From Geothrix sp. (GTDB taxonomy: Bacteria; Acidobacteriota; Holophagae; Holophagales; Holophagaceae): DNA of 64,000 bases. This document shows, one piece after another, positions 7,856 to 19,076 of the stretch. Numbering within the stretch: position 1 is the first letter of the stretch; each line of letters starts with the position of its first letter. The notes under the pieces were generated by a model, which was not told the DNA's origin, searched no databases, and was given only the letters and a program-made list of their open reading frames with translations. The position numbers and the translations under genes were made by a program. Where the stretch lies: assembly GCF_020622065.1 (NCBI RefSeq), contig NZ_JAHRYQ010000002.1, forward strand, positions 1,258,606 through 1,322,605, read 5' to 3'.

Positions 7856-8436
7856 TTGATGCTGCAGCCGCGGCTGGGGATCTGCTCCGCCGCCACGGGC
7901 CGGCCCGCCAAGAGGGCCTCGGTGGCGGCCTCCAGGTCGCGCACGGTGACCTTCGACGGGTCGCGCCAGCTGTCATCCAGGCGACCCCGGTAGGCCAGCT
8001 TCCGCGCGTGGTCGAACAGGAAGAAATCTGGCGTGCAGACGGCGCCGAAGGCCCGGGTCACGGCCTGGGGCTCGTCCTTGAGGTAGGGGAACGCGAAGCC
8101 CTGCCCTTTGGCCTGGGCCTGCATGTCGGCCAGGGACTCGCGGCCATGGGTCTCCACATTGTTGGCGTTGATGGCCCGGACCGCCACCTTGCCTGCGTAC
8201 CGTTTGGCGTAGGCGTTGATGCGGGCCTGGGTGGCCATCACATAGGGGCACTCGGTGCTGAGGAACACCACCATGAGCAGGGGTTCCGTCGCCTCGGCGG
8301 CATGGGTGCGCCCGTCCGTGCCCGGAAGGGTGAAGGGGGGGCAGGGATCGCCCAGTTTCAGCCCATGGGGGGCCTGGGCCCAAAGGGAGGGTGCCAGCAG
8401 GGCCGGAACCAGGAGGAAGGCCGGACCGGGCCTCAT
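7846..8436 (-). CDS. Exported AhpC/TlpA-like redoxin, SxxC variant
   Basis: A 196-residue protein with an N-terminal signal peptide (MRPGPAFLLVPALLAPSLWAQ), so the start is ATG 8436 rather than 8631. It has a redoxin fold: GDPCPPFTLPG, then FLSTECPYV at the thioredoxin active-site position, then VCTPDFFLFD and the C-terminal GCSIKWK. The first Cys of a CxxC is replaced by Ser (S-T-E-C), while the paralogue just upstream has C-N-H-C. Other cysteines remain in VCTPD and GCSIKW. The start codon overlaps the paralogue's stop by one base (TGATG). The likely location is the periplasm; the reaction (thiol peroxidase, disulfide relay or chaperone) is unknown. Confidence 0.8.
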   Translation of the reverse strand: MRPGPAFLLVPALLAPSLWAQAPHGLKLGDPCPPFTLPGTDGRTHAAEATEPLLMVVFLSTECPYVMATQARINAYAKRYAGKVAVRAINANNVETHGRESLADMQAQAKGQGFAFPYLKDEPQAVTRAFGAVCTPDFFLFDHARKLAYRGRLDDSWRDPSKVTVRDLEAATEALLAGRPVAAEQIPSRGCSIKWK

Positions 8437-8981
8437 CAGGACCTCCACTTGATGCTGCACCCCATGCTCGGGTGCTGGATTTCCAAAGGCTCCTCCCCAG
8501 CCAGCAGGCGGTCGATGGCTTCCTTCAAATCTCGATGCGTAACCCGGGTGGCATCCTTCCAGTTGTCGTCCAGGCGGCCCCGGTAGGCGAGGCGGCGGTG
8601 CGCATCGTAGAGGAAGAAGTCCGGGGTGCACACGGCGCCGAGGCGGCGGGCTACGGTCTGCTCCTCGTCCCAGAGGTAGGGGAAGACGAAACCCTTGGCC
8701 CGGGCGCGGGCCCGCATGGCCTCGTAGCTGTCGTCCGGGTAGGTCACGGCGTCGTTCGCATTCAAGGCCACCACGGCGCAGCGGCCCGCATAGGCCTTGG
8801 CCAGGGCGTTGATGCGGTCATCCACGGACTGCACATAGGGACAGTGATTGCACATCACCACCACCAGCAGGGCCGGGCAGTGGAAGTCGTGCAGCGACCA
8901 GAGCCGTCCGTCCACCCCCGGCAGGGTGAAGTCGGGGCAGGCCGTACCGAGCGGGACCATGGTGGATTCCGTCAGGGCCAT
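8436..8981 (-). CDS. Cytoplasmic AhpC/TSA-like redoxin with CxxC
   Basis: A 181-residue protein. The start is ATG 8981, with GGAGG five bases upstream. It has no signal peptide. The redoxin fold shows CPDFTLPG near residue 15, VMCNHCPYVQS (CNHC active site) near residues 42-52, the VCTPDFFLYD segment and C-terminal MGCSIKW. The family occurs widely as thioredoxin family proteins of about 180 residues with this conserved GCSIKW end. Its function is not established; a role in thiol redox or peroxide handling is likely. It is the first gene of the operon with the exported paralogue and thpR. Confidence 0.83.
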   Translation of the reverse strand: MALTESTMVPLGTACPDFTLPGVDGRLWSLHDFHCPALLVVVMCNHCPYVQSVDDRINALAKAYAGRCAVVALNANDAVTYPDDSYEAMRARARAKGFVFPYLWDEEQTVARRLGAVCTPDFFLYDAHRRLAYRGRLDDNWKDATRVTHRDLKEAIDRLLAGEEPLEIQHPSMGCSIKWRS

Positions 8982-9073
8982 GGGAACCTCCGGAGGCTCC
9001 TTCCATCGTACGCCGCAGGGCAAGCCATCGCACGCCGCGGGGCCGGCGGGGATTTCGCCGTCATTTTTTTGAC

Positions 9074-9101
9074 TTGACCCGCAAACATCTGCATCTAGGC
9101 T
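9074..9101 (+). promoter_or_regulatory. Sigma-70-type promoter candidate for the sigma-54 activator gene
   Basis: TTGACC (9074-9079) and TAGGCT (9096-9101) are separated by 16 bases, about 20 bases upstream of the ATG at 9121. An AGGAG follows at 9113-9117. The -10 match is weak (TAGGCT against TATAAT), so this is a candidate only. Confidence 0.4.
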
Positions 9102-9120
9102 GAATTCAGACTAGGAGTGT

Positions 9121-10608
9121 ATGACCCAACTGCCGCGCCTTCACTGGTCCACCCTCGGGGACGACACCGGGGGGCTGGAGCATCGGTGGGCCGCCCTTTG
9201 GGATGTCACCGTGGATCGCGGCGTCTCGCCCGCTCTGGCGCCGAAGGATGTGGACCTGTGGGTGATCAGCGCCAAGGGCGCCTGGCCGCCGCCGGAACTG
9301 AACCGCATGATGGCCGAAGTGGCGGCCCTGCCCATTCTGCTGGGCCTGAAGCCGGATGCGGCGCCCATGGACGCCAAGGCCCTGGGCGAGTGGGGCTCGC
9401 TGGGGTCCGTGCGCTGGGCCGTGCTCGGGCCCGAGCCGCCCATGCCCGGGCTGCGTCCGCGCTCGGGTACCACCACCCAGCTGAGCGCCTCGCAGGCGCT
9501 GGCCTTCGGCCTGGTGAGCACCAGCCCGGCCATGCAGGATGTGCTGGTTCGCGCCCGCAGCGCCGCCGCCACCCGCGCCACGGTGCTGCTGTTGGGGGAG
9601 AGCGGCACGGGCAAGGAAGTCATCGCCCGGGCCATCCACCGCATGAGTGCCGAGGCCGGTGAGCCCTTCGTGGCCGTGCACTGCGGTGCCATCCCGGAGA
9701 ACCTGCTGGAATCCGAGCTCTTCGGTTACAACAAGGGCGCCTTCACGGATGCCCGCAAGGACACGCCGGGCAAGTTCCGCGAAGCCCATGGCGGCACCAT
9801 CTTCCTCGACGAAGTGGGCACCATGCCGCTCGGCGCCCAGGTGCGCCTGCTGCGGGTGCTCCAGGAGCGCGAGGTGCAGCCCCTGGGCGGCGGCGCGCCG
9901 GTGAAGGTGGATGTGCGCGTGGTGACGGCCTCCAATGTCGATCTCTGGAAGAAGATGAAGGACGGCAGCTTCCGTGAGGATCTCTTCTACCGCCTCGAGG
10001 TGGTGCCCATCACCATGCCGCCCCTGCGCGCGCGCCGCGAGGAGGTGCCCTTCCTGGCCCAGCACTTCCTCAACCGGAAGGCCCGCGAGCACGGCCTCTA
10101 CCCCAAGGCCCTGCACCCCAGCGTGGATCCGCTGCTCATGGCCCTGCCCTGGCCCGGCAATGTGCGCCAGCTGGAGAACGCCATCGAGCGCGCCATCGTG
10201 CTGTCGGGCACCCGCCCCGTGCTCACGCGGGAGGACTTCGCCTTCCTCGCGGAGCGCATGGGCGAATCACCCGAGCCCCTGGCCGCGACCCCCGCCGACG
10301 GCACCGCGCGGCTCGAACCCCGGCCGACCTCCCAGCCAGTCATGTCGCCCGCGGGCCAGGCCTTCTCCTCGGCCCTCTTCGCGCCGCCTCCGGCCGCCGC
10401 CTACGGCCTGGACCTGCCGCCCGAGGGCCTGGACCTCAACCAGGTGGTGTCGGACATGGAGAAGACGCTCATGCTCCAGAGCCTGGCCATCACCCGCGGC
10501 AACAAGAAGCGCGCCGCCGACCTGCTGGGCCTCAAGCGCACCACCTTCCTCGAGAAAATGAAGCGGCTGGACCTGGAGGATGGAGACGGCGCCGAGGCTG
10601 AGGCCTGA
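9121..10608 (+). CDS. Sigma-54-dependent transcriptional activator (AAA+, Fis-type HTH)
   Basis: A 495-residue protein. Residues about 1-125 form an N-terminal domain with alternating hydrophobic strands ([21 protein letters not shown]) but no phospho-accepting Asp pattern I can identify, so it may be a degenerate receiver. Residues about 130-370 are the AAA+ domain: Walker A GESGTGKE 159-166, the sigma-54 contact loop GAFTDA 206-211 (a variant of GAFTGA), and [10 protein letters not shown] as Walker B. A proline-rich linker follows, then a Fis-type helix-turn-helix at the C-terminus ([23 protein letters not shown]). It activates sigma-54 promoters; the targets are not evident. It is divergent from the redoxin operon. 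Confidence 0.92.
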   Translation: MTQLPRLHWSTLGDDTGGLEHRWAALWDVTVDRGVSPALAPKDVDLWVISAKGAWPPPELNRMMAEVAALPILLGLKPDAAPMDAKALGEWGSLGSVRWAVLGPEPPMPGLRPRSGTTTQLSASQALAFGLVSTSPAMQDVLVRARSAAATRATVLLLGESGTGKEVIARAIHRMSAEAGEPFVAVHCGAIPENLLESELFGYNKGAFTDARKDTPGKFREAHGGTIFLDEVGTMPLGAQVRLLRVLQEREVQPLGGGAPVKVDVRVVTASNVDLWKKMKDGSFREDLFYRLEVVPITMPPLRARREEVPFLAQHFLNRKAREHGLYPKALHPSVDPLLMALPWPGNVRQLENAIERAIVLSGTRPVLTREDFAFLAERMGESPEPLAATPADGTARLEPRPTSQPVMSPAGQAFSSALFAPPPAAAYGLDLPPEGLDLNQVVSDMEKTLMLQSLAITRGNKKRAADLLGLKRTTFLEKMKRLDLEDGDGAEAEA

Positions 10609-10630
10609 CCCCCCCTGCTACCCTGAGGGG

Positions 10631-11497
10631 ATGGCGAACGCGACGCATCTGAGATGGAAACTGGAAGTCCCGGACCCCCAGGAAGAAGGGCTCTGCACCT
10701 GGCTGGAGGGGGCCGGTTCCTCCGCCTTCTATCGCGAGGCCGATCCGCCGCGGGCCTGCTACGCCTACTTCCCGCCGGACCAGGCGCCTCCTGAAGCGGG
10801 TGGCCTGGCCGCGTTCCCCGGTGTGCGCCTGCTTGAGACCGAGACCTTCGGGGACGAGGACTGGCTGGCCAAGAGCCGGGAGGGTTTCGGCGCCTTCGAA
10901 GTGGGCGCGCGCTTCCATGTGCGGCCCCTCTGGGACGAGACGCCCGCCCCTGCGGACCGCTTCGACCTCGTGGTGAACCCCGGCCTAGCCTTCGGCACCG
11001 GCGGCCACGAGACCACCCGCCTCTGCATCGAGCTGCTGGAGGAACTCGCCGCGGCGGGTCGCCTGAAGGGGCCGGTCCTCGACATCGGCGCGGGCACCGG
11101 CATCCTGTCGCTGGCCGCCTTCCTGCTGGGGGGCCGGGACCTCACGGCCTTCGACAACGACCCCGACTGCGGGCCCGCGATGGAAGAGTTCATTGCGCTC
11201 AATGCGCACCTGCTGAAAGGCGCGAAACCCTACGACAGCTTCGTCGGCACGCTGGATCACCCGCGCGTGCAGGGCCCCTATCCCGGCCTGCTGGCCAACA
11301 TCCTGCTGGAGACCATCCAGGAGCTGCTGCCCCGCATGGCCGAAGTGGCCGCGCCCGGAGGCTGGCTCATCGCCAGCGGCATCCTGGCCGAGCGCACGGA
11401 CGAGGCCCTGGTGAGCCTCGTCTCCCACGGGTTCAAGCCCGAGAAGGTGCGGACGGAAGGCGAGTGGATCGCCGTGCTGGCGGTGCGGGCATCATGA
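10631..11497 (+). CDS. prmA: Ribosomal protein L11 methyltransferase
   Basis: A 288-residue protein. The start is ATG 10631, just after a GAGGGG run; an upstream ATG at 10580 overlaps the previous gene and adds no conserved sequence. Class I SAM-methyltransferase motifs are present: VLDIGAGTGILSLAA (motif I) and the PrmA-specific NPGLAFGTGGHETTRLC upstream of it, then NILLETIQELLP. PrmA trimethylates L11 in the cytoplasm. The short N-terminal L11-recognition domain is present but divergent. The stop overlaps the murI start (ATGA). Confidence 0.92.
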   Translation: MANATHLRWKLEVPDPQEEGLCTWLEGAGSSAFYREADPPRACYAYFPPDQAPPEAGGLAAFPGVRLLETETFGDEDWLAKSREGFGAFEVGARFHVRPLWDETPAPADRFDLVVNPGLAFGTGGHETTRLCIELLEELAAAGRLKGPVLDIGAGTGILSLAAFLLGGRDLTAFDNDPDCGPAMEEFIALNAHLLKGAKPYDSFVGTLDHPRVQGPYPGLLANILLETIQELLPRMAEVAAPGGWLIASGILAERTDEALVSLVSHGFKPEKVRTEGEWIAVLAVRAS

Positions 11498-12285
11498 GCC
11501 GCGCGGACCGTCCGATCGGCATCTTCGACTCGGGCATCGGCGGGCTCACGGTCATCCATGCCCTGCGCCAGCTGCTGCCCCAGGAGGACCTGGTCTACCT
11601 CGGCGACACGGCCCGGCTGCCCTACGGCACCAAGAGCCACCGCACCATCGAGCGCTACACGCTGCAGATGGGCGAGCTGCTGCAGCGCCACGAGCCGAAG
11701 CTCATCGTCATCGCCTGCAACACCGCCAGCGCCCACGGGCTGCCGGCCCTGCAGGCCGTGAGCCCCTGCCCCGTGATCGGGGTGATCGAACCTGGCGCCG
11801 AGGCCGCGGCGGAGGTTCCGGGTCCCGTGGGCATCATCGGCACCCTGGCCACCGTGAGCAGCGCGGCCTACGAACTCGCCATCCGGCGCCGCGACCCCGG
11901 CAAGGTCATCCACAGCGTGGCCTGTCCCCTGCTGGTGCCCCTGGCGGAGGAGGGGTGGTTCGATGATCCGGTCACCGACAGCATCTGCCGCCGCTACATG
12001 AACGAGCTGCCCTTCGAGGTGAAGACCGTGGTGCTGGGCTGCACCCACTACCCGACGCTGATGACGAGCCTGGAACGCAGCCGTCCCGGCACCCGCTGGA
12101 TCGACAGCGGCCGCGTCACCGCCAAGGCTGTGGACCGGATGCTGCAGGGCACCCTCGGCTACCGCACCGCCGGCGCCCGCGGCAGCCTTCGCGTCCAGCT
12201 CACCGACGCCAGCAGCCGCCTGAAGGAAGTGGGCAGCCGCTTCTTGGAAGAGGCGCTGGGGGATGTCGAAGTGGTGGAGATTTAA
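11494..12285 (+). CDS. murI: Glutamate racemase
   Basis: A 263-residue protein of normal length that interconverts L- and D-glutamate for peptidoglycan. Visible motifs are GIFDSGIGGLTV at 9-20 with D12, the catalytic C75 in IACNTASA and C183 in LGCTHYP. The start ATG 11494 overlaps prmA by four bases (ATGA), so the two are co-translated. It is complete, with no anomalies. Confidence 0.95.
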   Translation: MSRADRPIGIFDSGIGGLTVIHALRQLLPQEDLVYLGDTARLPYGTKSHRTIERYTLQMGELLQRHEPKLIVIACNTASAHGLPALQAVSPCPVIGVIEPGAEAAAEVPGPVGIIGTLATVSSAAYELAIRRRDPGKVIHSVACPLLVPLAEEGWFDDPVTDSICRRYMNELPFEVKTVVLGCTHYPTLMTSLERSRPGTRWIDSGRVTAKAVDRMLQGTLGYRTAGARGSLRVQLTDASSRLKEVGSRFLEEALGDVEVVEI

Positions 12286-12329
12286 TCCAGGCCCGGCCCG
12301 TCAGTATCATCGTGGGTCTAGGGGGCGGG

Positions 12330-13448
12330 ATGAAAGGATTGGCCGGGGTTCGCCTGCTGAGAGCTCGGCTCCACTTCGCGCGCCGGCGTGAGCAGGGCCA
12401 GGTGTGGGCCTATCCCCTGCTGAAAGTGGCCAAGTTATTCCACAAGATGCATCGGTGGGCCAGCCCAGGGTCCATCCGGGTTCCCAAGACCACGGAGGGT
12501 GGGGCGCTCCCGTGTCCCATCCCCTTTCGGGAAATGGTCATCAACTGCGATGGGACGGTGGCCTGCGGCTCGACCGCCCAAGCCCCGATCCTGGACGCTT
12601 TGATCGAGGGCGCTGGATCGGTCGGCCTGACGGGGATCTGGGAGGGTGAAGGATTCCGGTCCATGCGGGCCCGCATGCTGGCGGGGGACCGGAGCGCCTG
12701 TTTAGAGTGTCATCTGAATCGGTGTCCGGGCTTCGAGCCGTTGTCGGATGAAGAACGGGCATCGGGCGGGGGAGGGGCTCCGTGGATTCACCAGCTGCTG
12801 ATCGAACCCACGGCCGTGTGCAATTTCGATTGCCCCACCATTTGCGGACACAGCTTCCCGAAAGCGAAGCAGCCTGTCTCGGGCCGACGGGTGAAATTCA
12901 TGCCGATGGATCTCTTCCGGCAGCTGGTCGAAGCCATCGACCTGCCCATCGACAAGATCTGCTTCTACAACTACGGTGAGCCGCTCCTCCATCCGGAATT
13001 CAGCGCGATGTGCCGCCTGATGCGGGAGCGCTGCCCGTCATCCCTCATCACCACCAGCACGAATGGCAGCAGGCTCGGGGATCCGGGCGTTCGGGCTGGG
13101 CTGCTGGCCTCGGGCCTGGATGAGATCATCATTTCCGTGGACGGCGCCAGCCAGGCCACCTACGAAGTCTATCGGCGCGGGGGCCGATTGGAGGACATCC
13201 TTCGGGGCATGCGCCTGTTGAAGGACGAGCGGGACCGGGCGGGGCTGCTGCGGCCGAGAATCCTGTGGCGCTACATCCTGTTCCCATGGAACGACAGTGA
13301 CGAGGAACTCGCGGAAGCGGAAAGGCTGGCTGGGGAGATTGGGGTCGATCGCTTCTGCTACCACCTCTCGGACCTGCCGGAGATGGCCTCGGAAACCTAC
13401 CGGCCTGGGACCGCCGCCTTTGAGCGCATTCGGGGCAGGCTGTTCTGA
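12330..13448 (+). CDS. Radical SAM protein with N-terminal SPASM-like module and CX3CX3C motif
   Basis: A 372-residue protein from ATG 12330; a GTG at 12312 is an alternative start. Residues about 60-135 look like a SPASM/auxiliary-cluster module: C62-P-I-P-F, then INCDGTVACG with C73 and C79, then GIWEGEGFRSMR, then C124-LE-C127 and C132. This module usually follows the radical SAM domain, but here it precedes it. The radical SAM domain starts at about 155: C164-NFD-C168-PTI-C172, spacing CX3CX3C instead of the usual CX3CX2C, then NYGEPLLHP (GGEP-like) and STNGSRL, IIISVDGASQATYEVYRRGG. The SAM-binding strands look intact. No precursor peptide gene is apparent nearby. The chemistry is unknown; relatives with SPASM modules modify peptides or proteins or act in glycan clusters. 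Confidence 0.8.
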   Translation: MKGLAGVRLLRARLHFARRREQGQVWAYPLLKVAKLFHKMHRWASPGSIRVPKTTEGGALPCPIPFREMVINCDGTVACGSTAQAPILDALIEGAGSVGLTGIWEGEGFRSMRARMLAGDRSACLECHLNRCPGFEPLSDEERASGGGGAPWIHQLLIEPTAVCNFDCPTICGHSFPKAKQPVSGRRVKFMPMDLFRQLVEAIDLPIDKICFYNYGEPLLHPEFSAMCRLMRERCPSSLITTSTNGSRLGDPGVRAGLLASGLDEIIISVDGASQATYEVYRRGGRLEDILRGMRLLKDERDRAGLLRPRILWRYILFPWNDSDEELAEAERLAGEIGVDRFCYHLSDLPEMASETYRPGTAAFERIRGRLF

Positions 13449-13454
13449 ATCCGC

Positions 13455-15074
13455 TCAGGCCACCGCGCCGGGCAGGGTGAATACCACGCAGGTGCCCTTG
13501 CCTTCGGTGCTGTCGAGGCGGATGTCGCCCCCGTGGTTGCGGACGATCTCGCGGCAGATGCTGAGCCCAAGGCCGGTGCCCTTGCCCTCGGGCTTGGTGG
13601 TGAACATGGGGCGGAAGACCTGGCTCAGCAGGTCTGCGGGGATGCCCTGGCCCGAATCGGAGAAGCGCAGCTCCCACCAGGGGCCGTTGGGGGTGCTGTC
13701 CTCGGCGGGCTTCGCCGCAAGGCGCACGGTCCCGCCGGCGGGCATGGCGTCCACGGCGTTCTTCATGAGGTTGAGGAAGAGCTGTTCCATCTGCTTGCGG
13801 TCGACATCCAGGCGGCAGCCGGCGGGGATCTCGGTTTCCACGGTGACCCCATGCGAGGTCAGCGTGGGCGCCCATAGTTGCTGGAGGTCGTCCAGAAGAT
13901 CTGCGAAGGCCTGGGCCTCCCGGTGCAGCTGGGGGCGCCGGGTGAGGTCGAGCATGCGGCGCACGATGTCGCCCACGCGTTGGATCTGGGCGTGGATCAC
14001 CCGGAGGCGTTCACGCAGCTTGTCGGGGAGATCCGACTGGGCATCCATGAGCTGGAGGTGGCCATTCACCAGATTGAGGGGCGTGCCCACCTCGTGGGCG
14101 AAAGTGGCCGCGAGCTGGCCAGCCACGGCGAGCCGTTCCTGGGTGCTGAGTTCCTCCCGCAGCAGCGCCATGCGCTCGGCCATGGAGGCCAGTTCGGCGT
14201 TCTTGGCCTGAAGTTCGGACAGGGCGGCATCGATGCGGTCCTGCAGGTTGGCGTTCAGGCCGCGGATTTCGCGGATCAGGGCCTCGCGCTCCTCGCCCGC
14301 CCGCTCGAGTTGGACGGCCATCTCGTTGAAGCGGGTGGCGATCAGGCCCAGCTCATCGCTGCGCTTGATGGTCACGCGAGCCTTGGCTTCACCGCGCTCC
14401 AGCTGCTGCATGGCCAGCACCATGGCCTCGATGGGGTCGCTGATGAGCACCCGCAGGATGAGCCAGAGGAGGATGAACTCGCCAAGGAGGACGCCAGGGA
14501 GGGTGTGGAGGGTGCGCTTCAGGTTGTTGTCCCAGATCACATCCCAGCGCTCCAGGTCACAGTAGACGCGGATGAGGCCCAGGGGCGGCTGGCCAGGCTT
14601 GTGGGAGCGGATGGGCTGATAGACCTTCCAGGCCCGGCTGCCGGTATTCAGATCCACCAACTCCGCCTGGGAAGCGGTCAACGCGAGGTAGGAGCCGATC
14701 TCGGGGCCCCAATCCACATTGGCCTCGTCCCCGGAGGAACGCACCAGCTCCACCTCGTTGCTCTTGCCGATGCGCTTGAAGACATCGATCTGGAAGATGC
14801 TGCGGTCTGGGCCGGCAATGCTGGAAAGCAGCTGATCGAGCTTGTCGGGATCCTTGAAGCCGGGATCCCGCTCCACCACATCCGTCTCCACGGTGCCGGC
14901 GGTGTCGATGGTCAGCTTGCGGGTGTAACTTTCCAGCTCCCGGCCGCTGTTGCGGGTGATGTTGTAGGCGACGGCCACCGTGAGAACGCTGGTGACGAGA
15001 CCCAGAAGCAGGAAGAGCTTGGCGTGGACGCTGCGCAGCCAGGCCAGGGGACGGATGCGCACGCGCCGCAGCAT
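13455..15074 (-). CDS. Membrane sensor histidine kinase
   Basis: A 539-residue protein. A transmembrane helix at about 18-38 is followed by a periplasmic sensor domain at about 40-188, a second helix at about 191-211, HAMP at about 208-262 and a coiled coil at about 262-315. The HisKA domain has phospho-accepting H327 in FAHEVGTPLNLV. The catalytic domain has N435/N439 in FLNLMKNAVDAM, then DSGQGIP and GTGLGLSICREI. The start is ATG 15074; the in-frame extension to 16001 runs antisense through the CHAD gene and is rejected. Start and CHAD stop overlap by one base (TGATG). No response regulator lies nearby, so the partner is unknown. The ligand is also unknown. Confidence 0.92.
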   Translation of the reverse strand: MLRRVRIRPLAWLRSVHAKLFLLLGLVTSVLTVAVAYNITRNSGRELESYTRKLTIDTAGTVETDVVERDPGFKDPDKLDQLLSSIAGPDRSIFQIDVFKRIGKSNEVELVRSSGDEANVDWGPEIGSYLALTASQAELVDLNTGSRAWKVYQPIRSHKPGQPPLGLIRVYCDLERWDVIWDNNLKRTLHTLPGVLLGEFILLWLILRVLISDPIEAMVLAMQQLERGEAKARVTIKRSDELGLIATRFNEMAVQLERAGEEREALIREIRGLNANLQDRIDAALSELQAKNAELASMAERMALLREELSTQERLAVAGQLAATFAHEVGTPLNLVNGHLQLMDAQSDLPDKLRERLRVIHAQIQRVGDIVRRMLDLTRRPQLHREAQAFADLLDDLQQLWAPTLTSHGVTVETEIPAGCRLDVDRKQMEQLFLNLMKNAVDAMPAGGTVRLAAKPAEDSTPNGPWWELRFSDSGQGIPADLLSQVFRPMFTTKPEGKGTGLGLSICREIVRNHGGDIRLDSTEGKGTCVVFTLPGAVA

Positions 15075-15982
15075 CACAGGGAGCCGTCGGCGGGCGGGAG
15101 CCCCAGGGCCGCGCGCGCCTCGCGGGAGAAGGCCACGGGGCCCTGCTTCTGGGCCAGGGTGGTGAAGCGGTCGAAGGCGGCCCGGCGGGCTTCGGCCACC
15201 TCGCCCAGGAGTTCCAGGACGCCCCCGCGGAGGGTGCCCCGATCCCGGCTGCGGAGTCCGGCCTCCGTTTCCCACAACAGAGCCTCGAGGGTGGCGAGGT
15301 CGTGGTGTTCCCCCAGGGCGGTCTGGAGACCGCGCAGCTCCTTCAAGAGGGCCTCGGGCGGCACGGCGAAGGCGCTTTCCAGGGCCTCCAGCGCGTAGCG
15401 CAGCTTCTTGATGCGCACCCGCGCCTTGTGCAGGGCGGGGGCATCTTCCTGGGCGGCCAGGGGGGCCAGATCCCCCAGCGCAGCCTCCACGCGGGGCCCC
15501 AGGCAGGCCCAGGCCGCCTCCTGGAGCGAAGTCTGCTGGAAGGGGTCGCGCAGGGCCGGAACTTCCAGCAACCGCTGCAGATCCGGGAGGCGGAGGCGCT
15601 CCAGCTCTCGGCGCATGGCCCGGCGGGCCTTGGCGCGGGCGCGGTCCATCCCCTCCAGCAGGTGTTCGAGGGCGGCGGCCTGAACCGGGTTCCGGGTTTC
15701 GAGGAGCCGGGCCCTCAGACCGTCCGCGTGGACATCGAGTTCGCGGGGCAGGCCAAGGACATCCACCAGATCCTTCAGGGCCCGGCGCCGGGTCTTGTGG
15801 CCGGGATAGGCCTCGGCATCCACCAGGTCGAGCACCGCGCCGAGGCGCCGGGCCGAGACGCGCACCTGGTGCAGCTGTTCCATGTCGTCGGCCCAGTCCT
15901 CCGGAGCCAGCAGCGCCTGCAGGCCCGCCAGCCGGACCTCCAGGGCGCGGTGGAGCAGGATCGCCAGTTCGGCTGGATGCAT
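15074..15982 (-). CDS. CHAD domain protein
   Basis: A 302-residue, mostly helical protein with the two basic histidine-containing segments of CHAD domains: HQVRVSARRLGAVLD near residue 38 and HKARVRIKKLRYALE near residue 208. CHAD domains bind inorganic polyphosphate through these conserved His/Arg/Lys helices and are found on polyphosphate granules. No CYTH (ygiF-type) domain is attached. It is the first gene of a two-gene operon with the histidine kinase (one-base overlap), which suggests polyphosphate- or phosphate-related signalling; that link is inference. It is divergent from uvrA with about 57 bases between the starts. Confidence 0.85.
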   Translation of the reverse strand: MHPAELAILLHRALEVRLAGLQALLAPEDWADDMEQLHQVRVSARRLGAVLDLVDAEAYPGHKTRRRALKDLVDVLGLPRELDVHADGLRARLLETRNPVQAAALEHLLEGMDRARAKARRAMRRELERLRLPDLQRLLEVPALRDPFQQTSLQEAAWACLGPRVEAALGDLAPLAAQEDAPALHKARVRIKKLRYALEALESAFAVPPEALLKELRGLQTALGEHHDLATLEALLWETEAGLRSRDRGTLRGGVLELLGEVAEARRAAFDRFTTLAQKQGPVAFSREARAALGLPPADGSL

Positions 15983-16039
15983 CCCATGATTCTAGACGCA
16001 ATCCGCAGAAGCGAAAAAATGGCGTAAACTGGAGCGACC

Positions 16040-18871
<2,832 letters not shown>

Positions 18872-19076
18872 TGATCAGCTCCAAGCCAGTGCACCCCTTC
18901 CCTTGGGTTCCATATCGGGCGTGGCCCTGCCGACTTTCCGCTGGGCCTGATGCTCATGGTTGCCAAGGTTGAGTGAAGAGCCACTGCCCATGGCATGTTC
19001 ACGCGGCCCCTCCTGGGCCGCGCCCTTCGGACCATCACGCTCCGCGTGACGGTGGGCCTCCGCTCCTGCTTCGGCC

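Noticed and set aside
9701..9750. GAFTDA instead of GAFTGA in the first sigma-54 activator
   Set aside because: As far as I recall this variant is common in functional sigma-54 activators, so it is not treated as a defect.
13878..15398. 506-codon frame antisense to the histidine kinase
   Set aside because: No start signal or domain; explained by GC-rich antisense bias.
15075..16001. Upstream extension of the histidine kinase frame across the CHAD gene
   Set aside because: Sequence is antisense-like Pro/Gly/Arg-rich; the CHAD gene fits better and the kinase start at 15074 has its transmembrane helix in the right place.
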